Assembly: GCA_018389105.1 (NCBI GenBank)
Contig: JACATO010000308.1
Coordinates: 186,001-250,000 of the forward strand
Direction of reading: 5' to 3'
Source: Nautilus pompilius
Lineage: Eukaryota > Mollusca > Cephalopoda > Nautilida > Nautilidae
Length of the DNA: 64,000 bases
Shown here: positions 49,182-60,077 of the stretch, one piece after another
Layout of the letters: each line of letters opens with the position of its first letter
How positions within the stretch are numbered: the first letter of the stretch is position 1
The notes under the pieces: model-generated
Databases searched by the model: none
What the model saw: only the letters and a program-made list of their open reading frames with translations
What the model was told of the DNA's origin: nothing
Translations under genes and position numbers: made by a program

Positions 49182-51056
49182 TTATACAAATGTATGAGAT
49201 CTCACAATTTCTGTTCTATGCTGTGTATCAACATCTGTAGAAATCGATATCATAGATACTGTTTGGCCACCCATATCACCAGTACCACAAAATTCTTTAA
49301 TAGACTGAACATGATATTTGACTTGTTCTACACCCAACACAACTCCAGCACGAACTCTGTTAGCAGCATAACTACCAGACTCTTTAATTGTTTGTACATA
49401 ATGGTTTCCTGACTCCCTGATATTATGCATATAGTGAGTACCTGAGTCACGAATAGACTGCACTTGACAACGTACTCTTTCCATTTTTCTTTCCACTCCA
49501 AATCGGAGCCTAGTCCTAACTTCATCCAATGTCTCAAATATATTTTGAAAATCTGGAGACCATTTCTCATCTGGTTCTCCTATAGGTGTGGTGCACTTCT
49601 TTGGAGATGGTCGAGGCGATTGATCCAAATATAAAATAGAGCCAAAAGGTGAATTATAAATATCATCATTTATGTTTTCTATATCTGCTGTATTCATCAA
49701 CTTTCTTGGCTCTATTATGTCCTCATCTTTAATTTTCTTGTCTCTCATTCTCCTTCTTACAAACATAACTAGCATTCTAGTCAAACCATAAAGTATTCCG
49801 ACAATAAGAAAGCCAGCAGCAGAGCTACTACTAATTATTAAGCTCATTATGTACACAGATGGAATAAATGAGTAAAGAGTTAGTTCTAAAGTTGATGAAT
49901 AATTTCCTACTAAATTTACTGAAAGGCATTTGAAGCTACCACCAAAATAACCACGCACATTTCTGATATGTAGTGAGCCATTCATTGAAACAAAAATTTT
50001 GGAGGTAAACTTTGTATCTGTGTATGTACGCTGCATCATAACTTCTTCGTGATCCATTAAAAGATGAAGATGGGAATCGTGTGTAAATGAATCCCCCCAA
50101 GGTGTTATCCACACAATGCTGGGAGCAGGATGACCAGTAGCATTGCAGTCTAACCGTACATCTTTGTGACTAATGGTACTGAGATTAGAAGATATATAAT
50201 CAATGACTGGATTACTGCAAATTAATGTGTTAGAAAAAAGTGATGGCAAACGCTGACCTTTAAGGTGTTCTGGAAATGAGCACAATACAGTTTCAAAGTC
50301 TGGGAATTTCTCTGGGTTTTCCTTTGATAAATTCAGTAAAAGGTGAATAACACAAGAGCAATCAATCGGATTGTTTTCCAGTAAAATTTTATCCAGCCTC
50401 ATAAAAGACATAAGTAGTTTACTCTGGAACGTTCGTAATGAATTAAATCTTAGATCAAACACCTGTAGACTGCTTCTGTTTGCAACAATACCTAGTGGCA
50501 AGAAGGTTAATGAGTTCCAGGATAGATCTATCCATTTTATCTGATTTAAAGGCCAGAAGAGATCTGATGGCAAAAATCTAATACTGTTGTTTCCGAGCTT
50601 TAATATCTGAAGATGATTTGTATCATGAAAAATTTTCTCTGGGATACTTGATATCTGATTGTAACTTAAATCCAAGTATTTCAAATTATATAAACCAGAC
50701 AATGATTCTGGATAGAGAATGGATATTTTATTTGAATGTAAATCTAATGAAGATAAATTAGAGAGGCCTTGGAATGAATTTCGAGGAATATCAGAAATTT
50801 CATTATGGCTTATGTCAAGATGTGACACTGTGAAGTTAAAGCTGGGAAATAAAGCAAGAGTGGTCAGGGACCCTTTGATTGTGACATTTTGACTCCAATT
50901 AGGGAGATCACCTAAATGGTCAATGTTGTAGCAAATAACGGACAAGGTTTTACATAAGCACCCATCAGGACAAGAAAATGCAGGTTTTACCCACCCAAAC
51001 ATCATTATAGTAATCCACAGAACTATTGCCAAGCTGTTTCCATACAAAGCTTTCAT
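49182..51056 (-). CDS. LRR and Ig domain type I membrane protein (LRRC24/ISLR/kekkon-like layout), 624 aa, single coding exon
   Basis: Likely a cell-surface adhesion or signalling receptor. Residues 1-28 form a signal peptide ending AFS before C29. The LRRNT cysteines are C29, C33, C35 and C42. About seven 24-residue leucine-rich repeats span 77-225 (LDISHNEISDIP, LDLHSNKIS, LDLSYNQISSIP and so on). The LRRCT has C233, C235, C259 and C280. One Ig domain follows, with C304, W316 and C377. A transmembrane helix covers about 401-433, followed by RRRMRDKK. Several N-glycosylation sites precede the helix. The tail contains Ser/Pro sites and 11-residue repeats at 532-575, and ends HTFV, a class I PDZ ligand pattern. 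The frame is complete with no defect. The start is chosen because a signal peptide follows directly and a splice acceptor lies 26 bases upstream. LRR-Ig-TM layout is shared by LRRC24, ISLR, AMIGO, LINGO and kekkon proteins; which is orthologous cannot be told without a search. Confidence 0.93.
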   Translation of the reverse strand: MKALYGNSLAIVLWITIMMFGWVKPAFSCPDGCLCKTLSVICYNIDHLGDLPNWSQNVTIKGSLTTLALFPSFNFTVSHLDISHNEISDIPRNSFQGLSNLSSLDLHSNKISILYPESLSGLYNLKYLDLSYNQISSIPEKIFHDTNHLQILKLGNNSIRFLPSDLFWPLNQIKWIDLSWNSLTFLPLGIVANRSSLQVFDLRFNSLRTFQSKLLMSFMRLDKILLENNPIDCSCVIHLLLNLSKENPEKFPDFETVLCSFPEHLKGQRLPSLFSNTLICSNPVIDYISSNLSTISHKDVRLDCNATGHPAPSIVWITPWGDSFTHDSHLHLLMDHEEVMMQRTYTDTKFTSKIFVSMNGSLHIRNVRGYFGGSFKCLSVNLVGNYSSTLELTLYSFIPSVYIMSLIISSSSAAGFLIVGILYGLTRMLVMFVRRRMRDKKIKDEDIIEPRKLMNTADIENINDDIYNSPFGSILYLDQSPRPSPKKCTTPIGEPDEKWSPDFQNIFETLDEVRTRLRFGVERKMERVRCQVQSIRDSGTHYMHNIRESGNHYVQTIKESGSYAANRVRAGVVLGVEQVKYHVQSIKEFCGTGDMGGQTVSMISISTDVDTQHRTEIVRSHTFV

Positions 51057-51110
51057 TTTCTCAATATGTTTCTCATCAAATCTACAAAAAAAAAAAAAAA
51101 AAAAAATGAT
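51057..51110 (-). other. 5' UTR start of the coding exon and 3' splice site
   Basis: Upstream of the ATG the minus strand reads a T tract of about 22, then GTAG, then ATTTGATGAGAAACATATTG and AGAAA before ATG. The T tract plus TAG is a textbook acceptor, placing the exon start at 51081 with 25 nt of 5' UTR in this exon. So the gene has at least one more 5' exon at higher coordinates. Confidence 0.8.
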
Positions 51111-52404
51111 GAAAAAATCAAAATACAGAAAGAGGGTGAAAGACAGAAATTAAATAAATAAATAATTAAATACTGATAATTTGTTTGCTTGTTCAATGGC
51201 ACAGTCTACTCTTTTTTCTGTAAAATCAAAAAGGAGTAAAATATTCAGATGTAATTAAAATACTGATTTGGATTATTGTATTTAGTTGGTTGGTGGGTTG
51301 ATGTCAATCACACTCATTTGAAATAGTGCTGTACAAAACTACTTAATGTAGGGATTGTCACAACTACATTAGGCAGGCATTGAACAAAATGGAACTACAG
51401 CACTTTTTAGAGAACACAGTAAATCCAAATAAACAACACTGTCAAGTCAGCAACAAAAAAAAATAATCCAAGATCTTGACTTGTCTGCCCAATCACAAAA
51501 CAAGCCAAAAATCAATTTGTACAGTATTTAAGTTGTTTAATACAATTTTTATAAGGCAAAATTCAGGTTCCAGGCAACACAACAGCAATAGTAGTAGTAT
51601 AAAAAATTAATTTTTCTTACAGAGTTTGAAAAAAAGTGACAGCTTCTCTAGACAGTTTAGAAGACTTCCCAAAACAAAATAATGCAGCCTTGAGATTTCA
51701 AAAAAAAAAAAAGCAATCTTTGAGTCAACTAGTTTTAGTTAAGAACACAAAAACATTATTTAAAAAAAATATATTAATCTAAGTACTGCTCATAATAAAG
51801 ATAATAAAACCACCATGTACATTTCACAAACTACATTTTGTAAAGTCAGTAATGTTCTCTGTGCATTATCATTTTCATGGCAATAAAGCGAAAGATAATG
51901 AGATCTTGAAAATATTTCTATCTGCTAATAATTAAAAGGTTTAGACAAACTTTATTTACTCGAAACCAACAGTTTTTTCAAGGAATTACATAGTATATCA
52001 AGCATACCATACTTTGGCTGACACCTGTTTTTCTCAATAGTCCAATTCAGAGGTGAAAATGCAATGCAAATACATCATAACAGAAAAAAACAATAAAAAC
52101 CAAAATATTTTCCTAGGTGCAGCAAGATGAAAACTATAAATAGTTCATATACATTTTGACAGTGATTGTACCCATATCTGAATGACACCTCGGCCTGTAA
52201 CTGCAAATTAAAACAAAGAACCTTTAGTGTTATCCAAAAGGATCAATGCTAGTAATTAATTGCTAATGGTCTCAAGTATCATTTTTGTTTTTCCAGATAC
52301 ATTTATAAAATAGGTTGCAGTTTTCTACAAAATAGAATTAGCATTCTAAGTACAGCCAAAATAACTAAAAAATTATATAGGCAGACATTAAGATAGCAAT
52401 AGTG
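51111..52404 (-). other. Presumed 5' UTR intron of the LRR-Ig gene, proximal part
   Basis: AT-rich, with no exon-like frame and no repeat recognised. Confidence 0.45.
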
Positions 52405-52665
52405 CTGATGACCGCTTAGATCCTCTCCCTTATGACAAGTCATGCAAGTGCACAGAATGGATGATGTAAAAGTCACAATAGAACATGCTTTTTATATGTT
52501 GGAGGAAAATAGAGATCCTGGAGAAAACCAACATCCTGGTTAATGAAGAAGGGCAAGAAACAACCATGCCAGGAAAATTTGTCAAAACCAAGCTGCTTCC
52601 TACAGAAACCAAACTCTAGCCATCAAATTTAGCAGTCCTACTACTGCACTGCCCTAGATAAATAA
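52405..52665 (-). mobile_element. tRNA-derived SINE, copy 8 (reverse)
   Basis: The complement gives a head with GGGCAGTGCAGTAGTAGGAC and TGCTAAATTTGATGG, then TTTTCCTGGCATGGTTGTTT, GTTTTCTCCAGGATCTC and TTTTCCTCCAACATATAAAA, matching the shared SINE core. It lies in the presumed intron of the LRR-Ig gene, in the sense orientation relative to it. Confidence 0.6.
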
Positions 52666-54935
52666 GATGCAAACTTATAAAAGCTTGTTTTCATACTACT
52701 CCGATTATACAAAATAAAGTTGTTTTTTTTTTTAAATTAATGAAAACCAATAAGATTTTGAACTTCTTATTTTCAAAAATAATTTCTTTCATCAAATCAA
52801 ACACTTGAAATCAATCAATCGACAGATGATAGTTCATGAAATGTCAGTTACATTAAAAAAAATGACAGCTGAAGCTTATTCATTATAAATCAATTGGCTT
52901 TTCACCAGATAATAAAAATTCATTTCTGCTGACTAGTGACCAAAAAACCTATTTGTAAAATCAAGAAAGATGAGGATATTCTGATTACAACATAATCTGA
53001 TCATTGGAGTTATTTTCTTACTTTACTAAAGTAAAAACAAAATATCATAATTTCTTGATTAAACACAAAAGCACTTTCAAATTAGGACTGTAGTCAATTT
53101 CTTTTAGATTCACCTAAGTGTTTTTAAACTAAAGGATGAAAAATACATTAGTAACTGTACTTAAATAAACACTCATATATAAGCATACCCAACTTGCTGC
53201 TTCAATATACTATGTCTATTCTATTCCTTTAATCAGCAAATTTAGCTACAGTACAGTACCCAAAATGCAGTATTGCAAATATATTGTATCTCAATATTTA
53301 AAAATTGGAAAAATGCTCTGAGTTTATTATACATTTTGCCTGATTAAGGGCCATTGTCTGCATATTTGTTTCATAAACCAGATGGGGAAAAAAGTGTGTA
53401 TCAACACCTTGTACAATATAAAAATTATATATATATATTTACCTTAAAATTTTATTAAATTATTTTAAATAACTGAATTACATTCTTAATAACTCTATGA
53501 TATCTTGTTTGTTTTTTTAAATTATATAATGCTGCCTGGATTTTTATGAGATTTATAACTTAATTTTTTTAAAAAAAATTACCATTAACAAGTTTAGGAG
53601 ATTTCAAACTTAATTCTTTATTTTGAAACAGCACAAACAAAATCGTAAGTAATCTTAAAAAAAATTTATTATTCTACAATTAAGTGATACTAAATCACAA
53701 TCAGATGCAGTAGATTTCATTAATCTTAATTTTCCTATTCTGCAACTTAATTTTAATAGTTAGAAAGCTCCCTGTTAACAAACTTCATCATTTCAGTTAG
53801 TGTGATAAATTTTGTAGCCATATAAGAAAAAGTGAATGCAAGAGTTGCCGTCTAATGAAGGTAAGCAGTACTTTAATATAAAACATAACATCCTTAAAAA
53901 ACAAATCACAATAAAACTTTCTTTTAATAAATTCTTTATGAAAAAACAAGATTGATAAATGTTAGTCTAAACAAAAAAAAAAAATGCTAACCAATAGTTT
54001 ATACAATTTCATCTCAACCGTTCAAATCAATGGATATTTTTATATATCATAAATATTAAGTATACAGCATATCAGTTTTATATGTACATCTTTAGCATAC
54101 TCACACGGTTATAGATTCAACAAACTAATAGACACAACCAAAGCTTTTTTTTTCAGCTGAAAAAATTGTTTTAAGCTTAGGATACCTATTTTACAAAAAA
54201 TCATGAATGTCCTCAGTAGTTTAAATATAAAAATGGCAGATGCTCAATCTTGTCAATCACGTGTGTGTAAATATCTTTATTGTTGGTTCCCAGTAGCTCT
54301 ATTGTCTAATTATGCCATTTACAATGCATTGTTTTTTCATCAAAAACTTTGATTAAATATCTTTAAAATGCAAAATTCATGACTAACTTTATTTAGTATC
54401 CTTCCATCATTTTACTATTAGAACTAATTCCTGTGATGTTAAGATGTTCCTGGTGACATCATATGAAGTATTATTTAAGTATACAAATGCAGATTTTGTT
54501 CCTCCTATAAGCCTACACAATTTTAGTAGATTATTATTTTTTAAAGAGTTTTAGTGGTTTGAACTGCTATTGAAAATAAGATATTCTGAAATATATATTA
54601 TAAACACTTACTTTAATTCTAAGAAAGTGAAATAAGTGCAGATAGAACTTTAATTAGCAAACCACATTTATCTGAAATTTTAAAATATTTATTTAATACC
54701 TAAGTAGCTTAGTCATAACTTTTCTTTGAAAAAAGACAAGAAATATACTAAAGATATTTTATTTTGTCCTTTTAAAATTGAAATTCCAAAATATTTTCAT
54801 TTCCTGAATAATCAGAGGTAAATATAGCATGTCAATTATGTATACAACAAATGAGGTTTAAAAAAAAGGAAAAAAATGTAGAGGCTCTGACTATCTGGCA
54901 TTTTATGGAAATAAAGTAAAACAATGATTTAACAG
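52666..54935. other. Presumed intron, AT-rich
   Basis: No exon or repeat is recognised. A short (AT)n run lies near 53427-53440. Confidence 0.45.
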
Positions 54936-54939
54936 ACTA

Positions 54940-55135
54940 ATAGGGGGGAAGGGGCGTCTATTAATACTGCGAGCCCATTAAAAAGCCAGACATTTTCACA
55001 CACAGTTTACATACGCAAGCATGAAAGCAAAAAATTTTCACACAGCTCTATGTGGACTTTTGTCAGGAGTACCAAACAGCATCTGTTGTTTCCGAATTTT
55101 GTTGAATGGGGATCCGTTAGATCAAGGTTTTACTA
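54940..55135. mobile_element. pogo-like transposon end fragment
   Basis: The right end reads TCCGAATTTTGTTGAATGGG, then GATCCGTTAGATCAAGGTTT and TACT, next to TATA. Inverted, this matches the 'CAGTAAAACCTCGATCTAACGGA' style of pogo/Tigger-like ends. The upstream G-rich piece GGGGGGAAGGGGCGTCTATT may be another repeat fragment. No transposase frame and no left terminus were found. Confidence 0.45.
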
Positions 55136-55137
55136 TA

Positions 55138-56874
55138 TGTGGTTAGATCTTGATAGTGTATCAATGTCAACAAATAGTCACAGGTTTAAGCTGATCACAA
55201 TACACGGCAACTGTAACACAGAAGTAAATGAGTTGCATTTTTGCCATTCCAGCCAATGCATCAAAGTGACTCAGGACCTTTGAATATGGAATATTTTCAT
55301 ATCACTTGAGAAATCCTCAATGCTGCTTTGGTGCCATTTTTGTGGTTTATCCATAGTTGATGTTCCCAGTACAATGTCTCTTGATAAAAAAATAACTTTA
55401 GAGTTTGCAGGCCTGAGAATTTGCATTATAGTAAAACAACTAAATCTGCAATTGCATCAATATGAAAACAACAAAATGTTTCTGCCACTTGTAATTAACT
55501 GAATTATCTTTTCATTACAAAAAATCTGTCAAGGTAAATTGTTTAAGTCAGAGAGAAAGCTAGCTTTAACATAGCCTTCATGAAATACAACCTCCAAATC
55601 TTAATCATACTGTCAGTGCTTCTTCCTAATTTTTTCTAACTGTGGCACGTAAATACTGAAGAATATTTCTGGTGTATGGAAAAATGGGCAGTTTCTCTAT
55701 TTACAAGTTTTAATCTAGTGTTGTGTTTTAGACTTTGATGTTGGTTTGTGAAGCAGTCAAGTAGCTGTAAACTATAAGAAACAATTTTAATTTTCACACA
55801 AGCTGATGAGATTTTCTCAGCAAAATTTATACTTTAAACAGATAGCAGTTTTCAAAAGGGGTAATTATCATCAGCATTTTTAAAATACATCATTTCAGTC
55901 TTGCCAATAATTTTGTCTGAAATTTTGTAACCCAGACATTAACCTAATTCTGAGCTAGTTTTACAATAATTCTTAAACAAAAAAAAAAAAAAAAAGGTCA
56001 GTCACATTTTGATTTTAAGTCACCTTCATAAATGTGCTTACAAGATGATAAAATTCCTGAAATGGTAAGACTGATATTAAACCTGCATAAATCTGCTTTT
56101 ACTGTTCAACAATACATTCTTGAAATTGTGAAACTTGTGTGCTTGTTTAATTTCTGCTTGATAACTAAGTTTCTATATAATGTGTTAAGAAACATTTTCA
56201 TTTATGAAAAATGTATTAGTCTCTTATAGTCTAAAAAAAACAGACAGACATTTTATTATAAAACACAATCCAAAACATTTTGATCTTTTCAAAGATGAAA
56301 ATCCATCAAGAGTGATGGAAAAAATAAGAAAATGAAAAAGCAAAAATCAGAATCAATATGAAAATATTGAATATTTAAATTCTGCAAAAGAATGAAACTA
56401 ATGCATTGTTAGAAATTTGTATATTATACTATTAATGCTGGTAACTTCAAAAAAATTTTAAAATAAGGAAAAATTTTTAATATATCAAAGAGAGAAACAA
56501 GACTCTGGAAGTTTTTGATAAAGCAAAATATGTAGTTTGTAAGATTTTGAACCATTAATGTTCAGGAATGCATTAAGTTTTAACATTATTTTATTTCCAA
56601 GTATGTCCAAGAATTCAGTTTTGAGTATAATTTAAGATTCCTACCTTGACAATCTTGCTTTCTTTCAGGTTCCAAGTGATATATACAAAAACTGAAGCCT
56701 CCTGAAAACAGATTAATACTCTAATAAAATTTATATTAGGTTTAAAATACATAACACACAATGTTTTGTAATGCTAAATCATTTGAGTTAATCAATAAGA
56801 ATGAAATTTCTATTGAATTTTTTATTACTTATCAATGAAAATAATCCATACTGTGCATTAAAAAATAAGCTATG
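55138..56874. other. Presumed intron, AT-rich
   Basis: No exon or repeat is recognised. Confidence 0.4.
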
Positions 56875-57990
56875 AGATGACAATTAAATTCCAAAACTGA
56901 TTTATTTTTGATAAAACACTTTCTCAATACAGCGTAACATTTTATTTCCTTCAAAGTAGTCTCCTCGCAAAGTAATGCAAGTAGCCCAGTGCTGCTTCAG
57001 CTACCAGAAACAGCACTTGAAGTCATCTTTAGTAATGTTGCAAATCCTGTTAAATTACACTGAATATCCCATATCTTTAAATCTGTGCCCTTTCAAAATA
57101 ATTTTTACATTGGGGAACAAGAAAAAAAAAAATCATGAAATCAAGTAAATAACTAGGATGATTGCTGACCATAATGCCACTGTGCTTGGCCAAGAATTTG
57201 TGTACACTCATTGCTGTGTGAATGTACATTGTCATGCAAAAAGAAACCAATTTCCAGATTCCCACAATGCAGGTCTTCAGCAAAAAAAATGTTCATTTGT
57301 AGCAATTGTAAGACATCTTTGTAGAAATGCAGATTATTAGTTTAAACTTGAGGAATTAATTTGTGATGAACCAAACCTTCAATGTCCAAAAGTGAGATAA
57401 ACATTGTCTCGGTCTTCAATTTTACCATGGAGGCCAACTTTAGCTTTGAAGTAGTTGATCCTTTTTACTCAGCACTTCAATGCTTTGTTGCAGGGTCATA
57501 CTGGAAATACCAAATTTCATCACTGGTAATTACTGATTTCAAGAAAGTTTCAATGCCATTTTTCATAGCTAACAAATCCTAGATGATGTCAAGGTGACTA
57601 TCTATTTGCTCAGTTGTTAAAAACTGGAACAACTTTGCACCCACTTCCTTCATTTCCAAATCCTGTGTTAGAATTTTAAAGCACATTTATTTCTCTAGAT
57701 ACTTGTCATTTCAGCAAGCAAATGCACTTTCAAATATCTCTTGCCTCTTAGCAGGTATTAATTTTTTATCATATTCCCTGGTTGAAGAAAATACTGATTA
57801 TTCATAATCTTCTTCATCTTCCCACCACTCCAAACACAAACAGTTCAAATGTATGGGAAAGAGACAAAAATCTTTATCTCTATACACATTTTCAAAGTTT
57901 GCAACAGAATTTGAGATTAATTTGCTACTCTATCCTCAAAGCATGTTATGAAAACTGCCCAACACAGCCTGCATGAATAGACAGTGCTTA
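56875..57990 (-). mobile_element. mariner remnant with GVQW3/FLJ37770-type transposase, decayed
   Basis: Blocks run from high to low coordinate on the minus strand: INLKFCCKL (about 57905-57930), DLEMKEVGAKLFQFLTTEQI, VITSDEIWYFQYDPATKH (first catalytic region, about 57480-57533), TMFISLLDIEGLVHHKLIP, and FLHDNVHSHS (second region, 'HHDNAPAH'). Then come TQ-LGQAQ and VHKFLAKHSG..NHPSYLLDF (third region, 'HPPYSPDL'), and a C-terminal YFAR-LL block similar to 'GDYFEG'. This is the order of GVQW3-type mariner transposases. The longest open piece is 68 codons at 57077-57283; stops and shifts are numerous. Ends are approximate because no terminal repeat pair was identified. Confidence 0.75.
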
Positions 57991-59500
57991 CAATCTGTCT
58001 TGTCTAGACAAATCAGGGATTGAACAGGGTGAACTGCAGGATAATACAAAATGACTGTACTGGTCATGCTGGAATAGTGCCTCCCATGTACATACATAAT
58101 TTAGTCTAGGAACCTTGTATACTCTCATACTTTTTTTTGTTTTTTTTTAAATATCCATACAATCAATCAGTTACGTACAAATTATTACATACTTTTTGAT
58201 TGAAAGTATTAGAAAAGATAAACTGCTTTTAAAAAATAAACAATTATGACATATCTGATTAATAAGTTTAAGTATAGTAAAAAGTACAGTAATTTAAGAA
58301 AGTAGTGGTTTCATCATAAAAAATATATAACTAGATACAGAAATTATATGATTTAAGATATAATGATACAGAATGCATTTAATTTGGGAAAAAAAATTAT
58401 TAACAATTTTTTTTTTATTTACAAAAATTCATGTTCATGCCAAAAAAACTTTATACAAGATACCAAAAATCTTTGAAGAGAACAAGGCTTTCTATCAACT
58501 ATTTTTATCTTGAAATAGTTTTTTTTTTTCTTTTTCATTAAATGTATGAACTCACAAAAGTTAATCTCCTGTATCCAAACTGGTGATAGTACTGTGGGAA
58601 AATAACAATATGGTTTATATACTGTTAGTAAAGGTGGGTGCAACCAAAAATCCAAGTTTCTAAAAAATCATCTGAACTTATTACAATGACACTTTGCTTA
58701 CTTTATCTAGATATAATATTGCATCAAAGTAGACTAGAAAAAAGTGACAAAAAAAAAAAAAAACATCTACAAGGTCCCCATGCAAAATATTCTAACATTT
58801 AAACTTAATCCTCTAAATATAATATATTTACAAACAGTTTCAGTCATATGATTAAGCAAACCACCTTCTAATAAAATATACTGTAGTAAACATTTTGGAT
58901 TCAGTTATGATAAAACGCCAACCCCCATGGAATTGTAAAGACCTTGCCACAATAACTTAAATATCTGCGTCTAGACTACAGGAAAAAACTTTTTATACAA
59001 CGAATCAAAATGAACATAAGACATTTATTTTAGGCAGCCATGACAAAAAAAATGGCCAAACAAGACACACAGAATAATACAAAATTACAAATTCAAATAT
59101 CTTTAAATTTAAAACATTTAATTGCATTCAGATTGAGATATTTTGTACTAGATGTTCATTTATATTTGGAGTTCTCCAAATTTCCCACCTACTGTTGAAC
59201 ATTATTACATCATTAATTTCTTCATTCAAACATTGCTAAATGAACTACCTAGTTAGTAACTATTCTCTTGCAATTCCGTTTTTAAATGTTCGCAATCAGT
59301 GGAGTTTTACCTGTTTTATAAACATTAATTAATATACAATAAATAAAGAAAGCTTGTACATTTTCTTCAAAACAGAAGCACGAGGTTTCGAGCGATTTTC
59401 AGCGACCGACTTCCAGGTCTGTAGAAACTTATATTTGCAATTAAATTCAAACATTTGGCAACAGTTTATGGTAGCTTTCTTAATGGCTGACAACCTGCGC
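57991..59500. other. Presumed intron, AT-rich
   Basis: No gene or repeat is recognised beyond A and T tracts. A donor-like CAG|GTAAAA on the minus strand at about 59308 could end an alternative 5' exon. Confidence 0.4.
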
Positions 59501-59516
59501 ATCTATTCATTCTTAC

Positions 59517-59745
59517 CTGTAACCTCAATATCCTGAAGAAAAAGGTAAAGGTAAAATAGGGTATTTACAAGAAACAGCAACTTCACTGTTTCCTTCAAGA
59601 AGACACAGCCCATTATTACACAGTGAATTTTTGCTGTGATGATATTAGGAGTTAGTTCCATTAAGACCCAAAAGCGAAGTAGCAGAAGCTCTAGTTCCCT
59701 TGCACTAGTTAAAAGCCATCTTGGTGGCAGCCCAAGATTTGTCAT
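59517..59745 (-). CDS. Candidate first exon of the minus-strand gene carrying an upstream ORF
   Basis: The minus strand has an ATG at 59745 in a good context (CAAAATGA), an open frame with hydrophobic stretches (ELELLLLRFWVLMEL and ETVKLLFLVNTLFYLYLFLQ), and a strong donor, TTACAG|GTAAG, at 59517/59516. Joined directly to the acceptor at 51081 this frame would stop after ten more codons, with its TGA overlapping the LRR-Ig ATG (ATGA). The LRR-Ig frame itself would meet an in-frame TGA in this exon, which supports the ATG at 51056 as that gene's start. So this exon is either a 5' UTR exon with an upstream ORF or the first exon of a different gene. No protein family is recognised. Confidence 0.4.
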
Positions 59746-60050
59746 TTTGAAACAAAAAGAAACCCCGGTACAAGCAGTTGAAATATCTCGATGCTGGATA
59801 CGTTCAAATGAAACCCGGCCGGCCGGACGCCGTAATGGCGACGGACGGATATTTCAGCTGGATATTGTTTGAAGGTAAAATAGTACGAACAACAAACACA
59901 CCTTAGAGTAGACTGGATATTAAGGATTGTTTTTCAGTCATATGCTCGTGGTACATATGAAACTCATTAATACCTTCTGTATCACAATGAAAACGGATTC
60001 GTATAACAAAAAAAAATGTAAACAACCAAATACAACTGTTTCGGTTCACG

Positions 60051-60077
60051 CGACCGACCGACCGACCGCGCGCGCGC
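60051..60077. repeat. (ACCG)n followed by (CG)n
   Basis: CGACCGACCGACCGACCG runs directly into alternating CG. Related short runs lie at 60418-60428, and in the opposite orientation (CGGTCGGT) at 61260-61269 and 61321-61328. Confidence 0.8.

Noticed and set aside
49194-49412. Plus-strand and alternate minus-strand frames inside the LRR-Ig gene (also 49328-49570)
   Set aside because: They are shadows of the real 624-codon frame, with no domain and no start context.
55050-55283. 77-codon plus-strand frame
   Set aside because: It runs through the pogo-like terminal sequence and shows no domain.
59636-59872. Plus-strand frame of 78 codons opposite the candidate minus-strand first exon
   Set aside because: No domain. 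It overlaps an exon with better signals on the other strand, and its length is easily explained by high local GC.
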